From: JABDMH01 sp965223165
Lineage (GTDB): Bacteria > Bacteroidota > Bacteroidia > Chitinophagales > Saprospiraceae
Assembly (NCBI GenBank): GCA_965223165.1
Contig: CBDCVQ010000016.1
Coordinates: 1 to 64,000, forward strand
Length of the DNA stretch: 64,000 nucleotides
Direction: 5' to 3'
This document shows, in pieces, positions 8,948 through 17,359 of this stretch (its first letter is position 1; every line of letters starts with the position of its first letter). A program made the position numbers and the translations under genes. The notes below the pieces were generated by a model, which saw only the letters and a program-made list of their open reading frames with translations, had not been told where the DNA came from and did not search any database.

Positions 8948-9100
8948 TCATAGACCCATCTTTCGCCAGCTTTCGCGCCAGACCTCCACGCCGTAGGCAT
9001 CTGGTTCTCGTAGGATGATGATCGATGATCCGTAGGGAGACAGAGGGTTATCGGCGAGTGGATGCCAACCTTGCTTTTCCCAAATGGCCGAGCCAGTGAC
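8948..9100 (-). pseudogene. 3' fragment of a gene cut by the inverted-repeat element
   Basis: On the minus strand a reading frame of about 50 codons runs out of the inverted-repeat element and ends at a TGA (8948-8950). It has coding-like composition: IWEKQGWHPLADNPLS, then SSIIILREPDAYGVEVW. The last segment resembles the closing strand of VOC/glyoxalase-type proteins, but that is weak. There is no start codon before the element boundary and a stop lies in the element, so this is a truncated remnant. Its 5' part is not found on the other side of the element array. Confidence 0.5.
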
Positions 9101-9329
9101 TAGTAGAGTTTCGCATTAGATATGTTGAATAATTCTAATAGGATTTTGTTCGCAGACGAGGCATGACCGAACGATCTCGTAGAGTCGAGCATGACAATGC
9201 GAGAAGTGAGGGAACCGCGACAGCGGCTGGGTGGCTAGGCATAGCCGTAGCTATGGCGAGGCTTTGCAACGAAGTACGCGGACCAAAGACATTAGAATTA
9301 GCTACAAGATTTAATGCGAAACTCTACTA
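9101..9329. repeat. Short inverted-repeat element, copy B
   Basis: Full-length copy, same length as copy A with only a few substitutions, bounded on the left by CTAG (9100-9103). Its right end is directly abutted by an IS1182-like insertion. Beyond the IS comes copy C. Without the IS, copies B and C would share the junction CTCTACTAGTAGAG, so they were a head-to-tail pair. Confidence 0.85.
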
Positions 9330-11138
9330 GTGAGCGCACTCCAGAAAGTGGCATATTGGGCTGATTGGCATGGAAATGCAGCATTTGGCTATGCTAATGG
9401 GGACATCTGGCCAGAGAAGGTTTCATGACCATAGTAATCAATTGATCAAGCCAAAGCCTCAGATGATGGTCGAAAGGGTGTTTTTGGGCAGTTTGGACCC
9501 CAATTCTTTTGCAATTGACCCAAATTGATCGAGATAAAACAAATAGGGTATTCCTCACAAGACCTCGATATTTACTTTTGCTGCCTCCATGCAGTGTGTG
9601 GAACACTTGATGAATGGTAGATTCTACATTGGCTCTGATTCCTTTGGCGATGGCGGCTGGTAGAACACCAGCCAGCGCCAGTCCTGCTTCGACCTGATCG
9701 GAGGTGAAGTATCGATACTTGGCCGATCTGCCTTCGATTGAAATGCGATAGCGACCTCCTCTGGACATCGTTGTCTGTAGCCATTTATCCACCTTGGGAT
9801 CATATATCCAGATGTTGCCGTGCTCGTCTTTTTTGAATCGGTGTGCACTGCCTCCACAGGTATTGGCTAAGTGCCACTCATCGGCTATGTGATTAGCGAA
9901 GCGCTTGCGGTTTTCTATGCTGTCATATCCGCCATCGGTATGTACTTGTTCGACCTGTTGGCCGGTCACTTGTTGACTTTGCTTAACGGCTTGCTCCAGA
10001 AAGTCGCAATCAGGATGTGTGGCTTTCTTTACCTGCACAGCAGTAATTAGCCTAAGATCCTCGTGGGTAGTCTCGGTAATATTGGCACTATACCCGCTTA
10101 CTTGTTTTCTATTTGATCCGCTGCCCTTCGCTCGATAGGCAGCATCCGGGTCATGCATTGACTGTATGCCGTCCGCTTTCATTTCTTCTTTTTCCCTAAC
10201 GCGGCAAGGTGGATCGTCTTGCTCATCCTTGCTGCCTTCTTGCTGAACACTTGGTTGGGCTTGGCTAGACTGCTTGATCTCCACATAGTGCTCTTCGTAT
10301 AGTTGGCTCAGAAGCTCATGGTAGTGTGAGTCGTGCGACCCATAGATATTGAGCAGCTTGCGTATCAAAAAGCCCAGCCGGCGCAGCCAATCTGACTTGT
10401 CTGCATGGGTCATCTTGTACAGGTGATTAGTCACCGATTTGCCCAATATCTGTTTAAGAAAACTCTTGTCCGATTCCTTCTTAATCTGTTTGTCCCAGTC
10501 TTGTGGAAGACTCTTGCAAAACACTTGCACTCCATGTAATACCTTGTGCAGCCGTGATCCCTTGCGAATATTGGACTGGATCAACTTGCTGTCCATTCGT
10601 AGACTCCGGCCATTGATACTATATCTGGTGATTTGCTCACTGGTAAGACTACCGAAGAGCTTCCCAAATAGATCCTCTCCCGTAGTCTCGGTGTGCCTGA
10701 CCAGCTTTGACTTAAAGTCGTAAAAGGTACTTGCCACTGGCACTTCATCATCTAAATTGGTCAGACCCAAGGCGCGCATCACCTGTAGATCAAATCCGCA
10801 GGCATTGTACAATTGCTCATCGGTCCAATCCTGACCCTCCTTCAGGATAATCATCGCCACCAACATCCGAATCGATGCATTTGGCCGACCCTTACCATCA
10901 GCATACAGCGGCCGAAAGATTTGCTCATCTATCCGACTGGTAACCTCTCGATAAAACACATTGAACCACGCTGCTTTATCATTTAACCGCCTAAGCTTTT
11001 TCGAGCCAATGACCTGATTAGTCGAGCTAAACAGATTTTGCTCAATTGATGTTCTACTCTCCTTAAACATATTATCAATATACCTAATACCTAACGAACT
11101 GGGAAATACCCAACCCACACTTTTCGGAGTGCGCTCAC
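9330..11138 (-). mobile_element. IS1182-like insertion sequence
   Basis: This 1809-base element has terminal inverted repeats GTGAGCGCACTCC (left) and the same sequence inverted at the right end; the match extends to AAAGTG with two mismatches. It is flanked by a 4-base target duplication, ACTA (9326-9329 and 11139-11142). It encodes one transposase on the minus strand. The target is the palindromic junction of two tandem inverted-repeat elements. Confidence 0.85.
9394..11070 (-). CDS. DDE transposase, IS1182-like
   Basis: I start at ATG 11070 (MFKESRTSIEQNLFS). The N-terminal about 150 residues form a DUF772-type domain with the diagnostic MLVAMIILKEGQDWTDEQ. The DDE core has VHTDGGYDS (second Asp region) and a C-terminal segment with ANVESTIHQVFHTLHG (likely the catalytic Glu). 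A low-complexity charged insertion (about 285-335) separates the halves. At 558 residues it has the usual family length and no disruption, so the element may be active. Family assignment is from domain order and length. Confidence 0.85.
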   Translation of the reverse strand: MFKESRTSIEQNLFSSTNQVIGSKKLRRLNDKAAWFNVFYREVTSRIDEQIFRPLYADGKGRPNASIRMLVAMIILKEGQDWTDEQLYNACGFDLQVMRALGLTNLDDEVPVASTFYDFKSKLVRHTETTGEDLFGKLFGSLTSEQITRYSINGRSLRMDSKLIQSNIRKGSRLHKVLHGVQVFCKSLPQDWDKQIKKESDKSFLKQILGKSVTNHLYKMTHADKSDWLRRLGFLIRKLLNIYGSHDSHYHELLSQLYEEHYVEIKQSSQAQPSVQQEGSKDEQDDPPCRVREKEEMKADGIQSMHDPDAAYRAKGSGSNRKQVSGYSANITETTHEDLRLITAVQVKKATHPDCDFLEQAVKQSQQVTGQQVEQVHTDGGYDSIENRKRFANHIADEWHLANTCGGSAHRFKKDEHGNIWIYDPKVDKWLQTTMSRGGRYRISIEGRSAKYRYFTSDQVEAGLALAGVLPAAIAKGIRANVESTIHQVFHTLHGGSKSKYRGLVRNTLFVLSRSIWVNCKRIGVQTAQKHPFDHHLRLWLDQLITMVMKPSLARCPH

Positions 11139-11304
11139 ACTAGTAGAGTTTCGCATTAGATATGTTGAATAATTCTAATAGGATTTTGTTCGCAGACGAG
11201 GCGCGAAACACAGACATAGCCGTAGCTATGGCGAGGCTTTGCAACGAAGTATGCGGACCAAAGACATTAGAATTAGCTACAAGATTTAATGCGAAACTCT
11301 ACTA
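11139..11304. repeat. Short inverted-repeat element, internally deleted copy C
   Basis: Same termini as copies A and B but about 65 bases shorter: the interior from the conserved GACGAGGC to ACATAGCCGTAGC is lost. It ends in CTAG at 11302-11305, which also supplies the stop codon of the convergent DUF2167 gene. Confidence 0.85.
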
Positions 11305-12240
11305 GATTCTTGGATCGGATCCTTGGTTTCGCTGCCCCACCAGACGCTTGAAGAAAGCGGCCAGCGCGATAAAGGCAACGGCAATGATCTTCCAAGATTT
11401 AGCTAGCAGAATGCCGAGTTTGGCAAATAAGCCTGCTTTGACAAACACCTTTCCGGCAATCAGGCCGCCGATCCCATAGGCGGCGACCTTGTCCATGCTC
11501 GGATTAAAATCCGCATAGCGATGGCCGTCGGTAAATTCGACACTGCCCAATACCGGCTCAATGGATTGCTTGACCTCGTTGAGGAGGTACATTTCACTGA
11601 TCGCATTCAACTGCAGGTAGCCGCGTCTGCCCAGGATGCGAATATTGTAGTTAAGGGTGTTGGTAGGTGCACCTCCAAAGTTCAGCTCTTTGGCCCAATG
11701 CAATTTCTTGCTTTCGGCGTCATAAAATGGGGGAGAGGCCCAGCCGACCAAGTCGACCTCCTCGTATCCCTGCTCTACTCGGATCTTGTTCCATTCGACC
11801 GCATCCGCTTGCATGGATTCCAGCAGTTCGTCATAGTCCAGATCTTTGGCATCATCGTCATCGATGTAGCCTTCCTCGGAGTAAGTGATGTTGATCGCGA
11901 AGGTGGAATCATCGAGCGGAGAAACATTGGCGGGAATCAACATGCCCAGCGATTTGTCCGGATCGTCACTGGGCGGATTGCCCCATAGGTCGGTCAGGAT
12001 CATTTCGCTGTCCTCCCCGTTGAGGTATTTAAAGTTGAACGGTACCTGGATTTCGGCCAGGCCATCCTTGAGAAGCACTGTTCCAGACTCGTAGACCAAA
12101 GTTTGATCGATGCTGTCCCGGTAGGCCTCCCAAAGCAGGATGTAATCTTCGGCCACGAACTGGGTATCGATGGTCAGGGTGTCATTGCCATAGGTATACA
12201 TCGAGCCCAGACAGATCAGACTGACAAAGAATGTTTTCAT
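11302..12240 (-). CDS. DUF2167 membrane-anchored protein
   Basis: The 312-residue protein has a signal peptide (MKTFFVSLICLGSMYTYG). Its long periplasmic domain has DUF2167 landmarks: DLVGWASPPFYDAESKKLHW, NYNIRILGRRGYLQLNA and YADFNPSMDKVAAYGIGGLI. A C-terminal hydrophobic region (about 270-300) follows, then basic residues. Function unknown. Its stop codon TAG lies inside the CTAG bordering inverted-repeat copy C, the same relation as for the DUF4252 gene at 2256-2828. Confidence 0.85.
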   Translation of the reverse strand: MKTFFVSLICLGSMYTYGNDTLTIDTQFVAEDYILLWEAYRDSIDQTLVYESGTVLLKDGLAEIQVPFNFKYLNGEDSEMILTDLWGNPPSDDPDKSLGMLIPANVSPLDDSTFAINITYSEEGYIDDDDAKDLDYDELLESMQADAVEWNKIRVEQGYEEVDLVGWASPPFYDAESKKLHWAKELNFGGAPTNTLNYNIRILGRRGYLQLNAISEMYLLNEVKQSIEPVLGSVEFTDGHRYADFNPSMDKVAAYGIGGLIAGKVFVKAGLFAKLGILLAKSWKIIAVAFIALAAFFKRLVGQRNQGSDPRI

Positions 12241-12689
12241 GAAGTAGATATTTTGGAAATGGTAAATGTTTGAATTTGCAGGCTAACCTTCTGAGGTGGC
12301 AAGCTTAGGTGGGTTAGCGATGTGATCTCCCACGGAAGGCCGCGGTTGAGATGGGGTCACATGTCGATGGCATAGAGGCGTGGGTGTAAACATGTTGTGC
12401 AAACGACAATTATGATGCCAATGTGCCAAATGCTAGGATTTTCACCCCGTCTTTTCTTGGACCGCTCTATAGGGCATGCCTGGACTTATGCCAATCTTGG
12501 GGAGGGAAATGCCATGATCCCAGAGAAATGTCGAGGTCTTGAAACTGTATGTCATGCACTTCATATCATCTCAAAACCAGCGAACGTAGTTAGGTAGCGA
12601 ATGGGGACTTAGTCTCTTGGGTGTGTCTTAACCCTATACACTACAATGGGCCTTCTTTAATCTTGTCTATCTCTGCTAGGGCAGAAGAT
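12241..12689. other. Non-coding stretch upstream of DUF2167
   Basis: About 450 bases with the DUF2167 promoter side at the left. A 66-codon ORF at 12397 has no coding character. I see no repeat, RNA gene or recognisable remnant, though by position this could be the eroded remainder of an older copy of the RHS-linked element. Confidence 0.3.
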
Positions 12690-12991
12690 ATTTCTTGGGG
12701 ATAGATCAATTTCACAACGGTCAAGACGTAGCACCTCTGGTGATATCAAGGGACGATACTTAGGGAGCATCATTACCCCTTCGATCGATGTGATTATTAA
12801 GATCGCTGATGCCCTGGATTGATGTCTCCGTAGACTATCTCGTGGGCAAGATCTCTCTCGAGATGGATAAGTCTGCCCTCAAAAGAATGGAGGACATTTC
12901 TGGGCTGCCCGACGAAGAAAAAGAATCGCTATTTAGAGTTCTCGACGCCTACTTGCGTGATTTTAAAGCTAGGAAGGCTTATGCTTCGTAG
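12690..12991 (+). pseudogene. Decayed XRE-family regulator
   Basis: The last about 60 codons (DVSVDYLVGK to YLRDFKARKAY) are clearly homologous to the intact XRE regulator of the element (23545-23883), which has VSLDYLVGK and VLDAYLRDYKTSTAY at the same places. Just upstream, in another frame, the sequence reads TSGDIKGRYLGSIITPSIDV then IIKIADALD, matching the regulator's TSGPIIGRYERNDMMPSVEI. A frameshift thus splits the gene near 12820, and the N-terminal helix-turn-helix is barely recognisable and contains stops. It lies 68 bases from the convergent lipoprotein gene, repeating the element's order XRE-> <-immunity <-tip. Confidence 0.75.
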
Positions 12992-13059
12992 AATGATCTC
13001 AAATACTGCCTCGCCAACTCACTGCAAGACATAAGCTACCCCAGCCAGTACGGTAACCA

Positions 13060-13497
13060 TTATTTTAACTTCACGGGAAGAGTCACCAGGTATTTGGCCT
13101 TTGGGTCTAAGTTTACTGTCTCATTCCTCTCTATTCCAAGTTCGTTTACTTTTTCTGCCACAAAGGGAAGAAAATTTGCCACCCAGTTCGGGTAATCCTT
13201 CATGGCCTTAGGGCGAGGCGAGTACGCATAATGCCTTGATGAATCAATCTTCAATAGCTTCAAATTCATCCCATTAATTTTCCCGTCCTTGTCCAGAAAT
13301 AGATCAACCACTGCGTTACCATTTACCCCGTGCGCTAATGAATCCGGAAGCGACCAGGTGTTCTCAAAGTGCACAATCTTATATGGTGATGGTGTTGACA
13401 AATATATCTCATCATCACTCGTTGCGCCATCTGATCTATCCTGGCAGCTTCCTGTGACGATTGATGCTGTCACAATTAATATCACTAGTGCCTTCAT
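13060..13497 (-). CDS. Lipoprotein, candidate immunity protein for the metallopeptidase tip
   Basis: The 145-residue protein begins with a lipoprotein signal (LVILIVTASIVTGSC, lipobox before Cys18). The mature part contains GNAVVDLFLDKDGKING, reminiscent of the TonB C-terminal-like fold, but I cannot assign a family with confidence. It starts 6 bases downstream of the orphan RHS tip on the same strand. That is the position of immunity genes in polymorphic toxin loci, and a periplasm-facing lipoprotein could protect against a toxin acting in the envelope. The immunity role is inferred from position only. Confidence 0.6.
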   Translation of the reverse strand: MKALVILIVTASIVTGSCQDRSDGATSDDEIYLSTPSPYKIVHFENTWSLPDSLAHGVNGNAVVDLFLDKDGKINGMNLKLLKIDSSRHYAYSPRPKAMKDYPNWVANFLPFVAEKVNELGIERNETVNLDPKAKYLVTLPVKLK

Positions 13498-13503
13498 TGT
13501 TTG

Positions 13504-14298
13504 CTATTTAAACGCAGGAAGAAATTTGGCAATTGCAGGTTTTCCAACAAGTGAAAACCGTCTCTTCTTGTTGTTATATAGCCCCGTGGCATTCTTACTA
13601 CTAGCCTTGAAGAATATGTTTGCAGATACATAATCACGTTCAGAATAGCCGTTGAACAACAAATTGTTATGGGCTGCGTCATATTTTTTCCCGTGCCTAT
13701 TTGTAGATGTACTTGAACCAAACGGAACGCCGGCTTGCAAGGTAACAACGTCCTGAAAAAGGTACGCACCAACTTCTCCAGCCGTTGAGGCTGCATCCAT
13801 ACCTACTTCAATTTGAAACCCATGAAATAGCTCATGCGCAACTGTTCCAACATCTTGAGAAGCTCCCGCCTCAATTGTCCCCCCGCCACTTTCACCAGGT
13901 CTAAACCTAACGGCATCTAAAGACTTGCCGCTGCCATCCTTTGAGACTACATTTTCGAATGAATAGTTGTTCTCAGAATTTGATAGATGTGTTAGCACGG
14001 CTGATCCTGCTTCACTTGAATTAATGGTATTTAACGAACTGACTATGCTTTGAACAAATTTATTGTCACCCGTATAATCCTGACCGGGATTATAGTAAAA
14101 ATAATTTCCATCGCCAGTACCTATTCTGATACTATCACCATTGACATCAATGAACTTGATGGGATTCAAGGCTCCATATTGGTATGGTGTCATTGACGGA
14201 TACTTCTCAGCAAATCTGTCTACAGATGTAAACCTACCGATGCTCGGATCATAAAACCGGGCGCCGTAATCGTACACCTTCCCAGCCCTCAAAACCAC
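13504..14298 (-). CDS. Orphan RHS toxin tip with HExxH metallopeptidase domain (displaced cassette)
   Basis: The protein begins with the RHS-associated core (YDYGARFYDPSIGRFTSVD), which in complete genes marks the border before the variable toxin. The first eight codons (GTG start, VVLRAGKV) come from the left arm of the adjacent mobile element, not from RHS. The variable part (about 60-264) contains TVAHELFHGFQIEVG, an HExxH zinc-peptidase motif as in M91/NleD-like effectors. It has no signal peptide and no visible promoter, so it is probably silent. The frame is intact and is followed by a candidate immunity gene. If the two elements were excised it would fuse in frame to the RHS gene at 40462. 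Confidence 0.8.
   Translation of the reverse strand: MVLRAGKVYDYGARFYDPSIGRFTSVDRFAEKYPSMTPYQYGALNPIKFIDVNGDSIRIGTGDGNYFYYNPGQDYTGDNKFVQSIVSSLNTINSSEAGSAVLTHLSNSENNYSFENVVSKDGSGKSLDAVRFRPGESGGGTIEAGASQDVGTVAHELFHGFQIEVGMDAASTAGEVGAYLFQDVVTLQAGVPFGSSTSTNRHGKKYDAAHNNLLFNGYSERDYVSANIFFKASSKNATGLYNNKKRRFSLVGKPAIAKFLPAFK
14267..14275. repeat. Shared junction core, site 1 (element copy 1 / displaced tip)
   Basis: The nine bases GTACGATTA (minus-strand reading) are common to all three RHS-element junctions. To the tip side the sequence continues CGGCGCCCGG (tip 1 variant); to the element side AAGGT precedes. This is the displaced-half junction (attR-like). Confidence 0.6.
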
Positions 14299-15648
14299 CG
14301 CCCAAGACTTCTCCTGGGTCCTCCAATGTAACGACTTCCAAACGATTTGTCATGTCTAGATGTGATCCATTTTCTTTTCAACTGAGGCTCGATTTCAATT
14401 GAAAAAAGAAAAGTTGATCATCGCATTTGGACGGATTCATCAGCGCTCCAAGGCCAACCCGCAACGCAGTTATAAGGTGTTCGTCGCGATAGCTGGCGCA
14501 AAAAGTCATGCCAGCTCACTGCGTTCGAGCACGCCAGGATAAACCCAGGCTTGTCATGCCTTTTGCATGGCCAGCTATGCTCCTCACGCGCAGCTCTCGG
14601 TATGTGCATAGAGCCTAAAGCTTTGTCAGCAAACAAGAGATCTATACCCAGGCACTATTCACATCCCTACGCTGCTACTTGATTTGGCGGGCTGCGCATG
14701 CCACCTTCGGCCCTTCGGGCTGCTTCGCAGTACTGGCCTCTACCCCCGATGCTCGGGGTCTCGTTGCCAGACCTCGGTGGCGCCCGCAGTAGCCCGCATA
14801 ACTGCGTTTTTGCCAGCCCTCATAAACGTACGTTCCGTAATGAACAGAGGGTAGGATTTGAAGCCATCGTAAGCCTCCTTTTTGCGGGAGGGTTGCCCGG
14901 TCAAGGTTTCTCCGCAGCGCAGGGCTTTGTGGGATGGGCGGGGAACTCGTCTTGACCTTGACGGGGCAGGGGGCGGATATATCTTTGCGCACGATGGCTT
15001 CAGATCCGGCTTCGAGCAGTGCCGCCTAATTTCCATAGCCTGGCTGACGCTTTTATCCCTCTCCAGCAAAGATAAGCTTAGGCTCTCCTCACCCTCCAAC
15101 CCCGCGCTTTTGAGTTGCTTACGAGGGAAAAAAGCTAGGGATCTGGTTAGCGCTGGGCACAGGTTATTTGACGCGAGCCGTCCGCGAGTGCGAACGAGGC
15201 CACAGACAGAGGAACCTGAGTTACCGACGGTGGCTGGCTGTGTGGTGCGCAGCACTCCGAAGGACCGAGTGAGCCCGCAGGCGAGCACATAAAACATGGG
15301 TAGCGGCCAGGCCTCAAAAAGGGACCTGTGCGTCAGCACACCATAAAGAGGCCTGGAGAGAGCTGCCGTGACGAGGACGCGCAACCACGAGAAGATGGCA
15401 ACCAGGGAGCACCTACCGGAGCGCACCTGGTGGTGCTATGCAAGGCCGCAGCGAAGCAAGCCGTAGGGTAGCCTTGCAGAGCAGCCATCTGAACTGGGGT
15501 GAGCACCGCAGGCACACCGCTTTACCTGTGTGGGATGGCCCTGGCGCGTGGGGGATTATTTGTCCTTCTTAAAGCCGATCGGACTTCTGGAGGGTATCAC
15601 ATTTTGTGATACCACCTAGTCTATTTCTTCCTCCGTCACTTTAAATCA
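14276..15648. other. Left arm of the element, long non-coding region (copy 1)
   Basis: These 1373 bases contain only mutually overlapping reading frames on both strands, with arginine/serine/proline-rich translations typical of non-coding GC-rich DNA. The region has several strong hairpins, for example CCCCGATGCTCGGGG near 14743 and GCCCTTCGGGC near 14710. A near-palindrome close to the left end pairs TTTTCTTTTCAACTGA with TCAATTGAAAAAAGAAAAG. It is retained unchanged in both copies. It could hold the recombinase arm sites, a replication origin for the primase, or a structured RNA; I cannot choose from sequence alone. Confidence 0.5.
15593..15613. other. Perfect 9-bp hairpin downstream of the DUF1016 gene
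   Basis: GGTATCACA and TGTGATACC are separated by three T residues, 36 bases beyond the DUF1016 stop codon. No U-tract follows on the minus strand, so it may be an RNA-stabilising hairpin or protein site rather than a classic terminator. The same hairpin is at 26553-26573. Confidence 0.5.
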
Positions 15649-16683
15649 CTACTCATCTACATGGTCCAAAAACCCTTGGATCCTTTCGGTAATTTCTTCA
15701 GGTGAAGGAAGGTATGATTTCATCTCTTCCGGGACCTCCTTTTCTATTCTATAGCTTGATATCCCCATTGGATGATTCATCATTTTTAAGGCATACTCTA
15801 CCACGGTCCTGTCTTTATCTCTGCAGATTAATATGCCGATTGCTGGCTGCTCATGCTCTTTCTTCTCCTGCTCGTTTAATGTCGTCAGATAAAACTGCAA
15901 TTGACCTACATACTCCGGCTTAAAACTTCCTGTTTTTAGTTCTATAGCTACCAAACATTGTAGCCCTCTGTGGTACAATAACAGATCGATGTAAAATTCT
16001 TCCGTACCTACTTTTAGCCGGTGTTGGTTGCCGATAAATGCATAGTCGCCACCCAATTCGATCAGGAACTTCCGGATGTCTTTTACCAGGCTCAACTCCA
16101 GCTTCCGCTCACTGTAATCCTCACTCATCTCCAAAAAGTCGAAGCTGTATTCGTCCTTCACCGCTAGCTTTGCCTGGTCTTTGTATTTCTCTACCAATAC
16201 CTGGTCAAAGTTGGTCTGATTAAGCAAAAAGCTTTCGTAGGCCTTGGTCTCTATCTGATGGAGCAATACTGCTTTTGTCCAACCAAACTTCCGGGTCATC
16301 TGAATGTAAAACTCACGCTCTAAAGCATCCTTGCATCTGTCAATAATCACCGTGTTATGGCTCCATCCGATTTCTCTCACCAATGGTGAGAGTTTTGCGT
16401 CATCTCGGTACTCTAAGTAAAATTTGCGCATTCTCCACAGGTTCACCGCTGAGTACCCTTGCACTCCAGGATACTCTTTCCGTAGATCCTCGGACAAGGT
16501 CTCCACCACTGATTTGCCCCAACCATGCTGCTCCTGACGCTCCACAATGGCCTTTCCAATCTGCCAGTACAATCCAATCAACTCCTTGTTGACCTTCTTC
16601 AGAGCCTCGTATTGGGATAGCCTGATGGCCTCCTTGATCTCCTCAAAGAATGCTCTGTATTCAGTCTTTTGTACGTCCATCAT
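15649..16683 (-). CDS. PDDEXK nuclease, DUF1016 (YhcG-like), copy 1
   Basis: The 344-residue protein has the DUF1016 N-terminal domain (about 10-150), with GLYWQIGKAIVERQ and GYSAVNLWRMRKFY. A C-terminal PD-(D/E)XK nuclease fold (about 200-320) follows, with active-site residues in YIDLLLYHRGLQCLVAIELK (Asp and the E-x-K pair). Length is normal for the family. YhcG-type proteins are linked to restriction and mobile elements. Its start overlaps the stop of the JAB gene by 4 bases (ATGA), so the genes are co-translated. It is the last gene of the element's minus-strand operon. Confidence 0.9.
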   Translation of the reverse strand: MMDVQKTEYRAFFEEIKEAIRLSQYEALKKVNKELIGLYWQIGKAIVERQEQHGWGKSVVETLSEDLRKEYPGVQGYSAVNLWRMRKFYLEYRDDAKLSPLVREIGWSHNTVIIDRCKDALEREFYIQMTRKFGWTKAVLLHQIETKAYESFLLNQTNFDQVLVEKYKDQAKLAVKDEYSFDFLEMSEDYSERKLELSLVKDIRKFLIELGGDYAFIGNQHRLKVGTEEFYIDLLLYHRGLQCLVAIELKTGSFKPEYVGQLQFYLTTLNEQEKKEHEQPAIGILICRDKDRTVVEYALKMMNHPMGISSYRIEKEVPEEMKSYLPSPEEITERIQGFLDHVDE

Positions 16684-17333
16684 TCCTCAACCTTTAACTG
16701 CCGGATACTGCCCTTGCTCAGACCCGTGTACTCAATAATCTTTTCCACCGGTTCGCCCCTCTTCTTCATCAGCCGGGCCAGTGATTTGGCGGATGCCTTT
16801 TTGGCTGCTTCAGTGGCTTTCTCGATTTGCTTTCGGTGCTTCTCCAGTCTTTCTCTCTCCCGACGTTCTTCAAGCTCATAGCGGGGCACGTACTTCTCAC
16901 TCTTGGCCAGGGTGGCCAGCAGACCGGCATCAGCGAAGCTATAGTAGCTGTGCTCGGTGATGATCAGGTGATCTAACACGGGTATATTCATGATCCGGCC
17001 AACTTGGATCAATCGATCGGTGATGTCTTTGTCTTGGTCAGAGGGCATGAGACTTTGGGAAGGGTGATTGTGCACCAAGACCAGTTTGACCGCTCTTTTT
17101 TGCAAAGGCACACTGATCACTTCCATCGGGGTGACCAGGGTCTGATTGACCGTGCCGATGCTGATCAGCTCGATGTTGAGGATCTTGTGAGCGTTGTTTA
17201 GGCTGATCACCCAGAAGTGCTCTCGGTCCCGATCGATCTCGTTTTCTCGAAGCAGGATCTTTTGCATCACACGGTAGATATCCGCTGAGCTGCCGATCTT
17301 TATTTTCTGGTCTTCGGTCAATTTTACGTGCAT
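16680..17333 (-). CDS. RadC-like JAB domain protein, copy 1
   Basis: The 217-residue protein carries the RadC/UPF0758 JAB domain (about 1-150). Its metal-binding JAMM residues are visible in LVLVHNHPSQSLMPSDQD (HxH and Asp), with an upstream glutamate. A charged coiled-coil segment (about 155-185) and a small helical tail (GEPVEKIIEYTGLSKGSI) follow; the tail resembles the helix-turn-helix-like ends of some element-borne nucleases. RadC-like genes are frequent on mobile elements but their biochemical role is unsettled. It follows the second recombinase by 26 bases. Confidence 0.88.
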   Translation of the reverse strand: MHVKLTEDQKIKIGSSADIYRVMQKILLRENEIDRDREHFWVISLNNAHKILNIELISIGTVNQTLVTPMEVISVPLQKRAVKLVLVHNHPSQSLMPSDQDKDITDRLIQVGRIMNIPVLDHLIITEHSYYSFADAGLLATLAKSEKYVPRYELEERRERERLEKHRKQIEKATEAAKKASAKSLARLMKKRGEPVEKIIEYTGLSKGSIRQLKVEE

Positions 17334-17359
17334 GGTTTTGTCTTTGGTAAAGGTAATTT

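Noticed and set aside
9624..9857. Second gene inside the IS1182-like element
   Set aside because: It is the transposase read in another phase.
12397..12597. 66-codon ORF as a gene
   Set aside because: No signal, motif or coding-like composition, and no neighbour relation.
14740..15426. A 228-codon reading frame in the element's left arm, repeated at 25700-26386
   Set aside because: It is overlapped by long frames on the other strand and in other phases, has a non-globular Ser/Arg/Pro-rich composition, and its presence in both copies follows from duplication. I treat the region as non-coding.
15649..17333. Restriction-modification or defence island
   Set aside because: DUF1016 and JAB proteins can occur in defence loci, but there is no methyltransferase or partner here, and both are in the element's replication/recombination operon.
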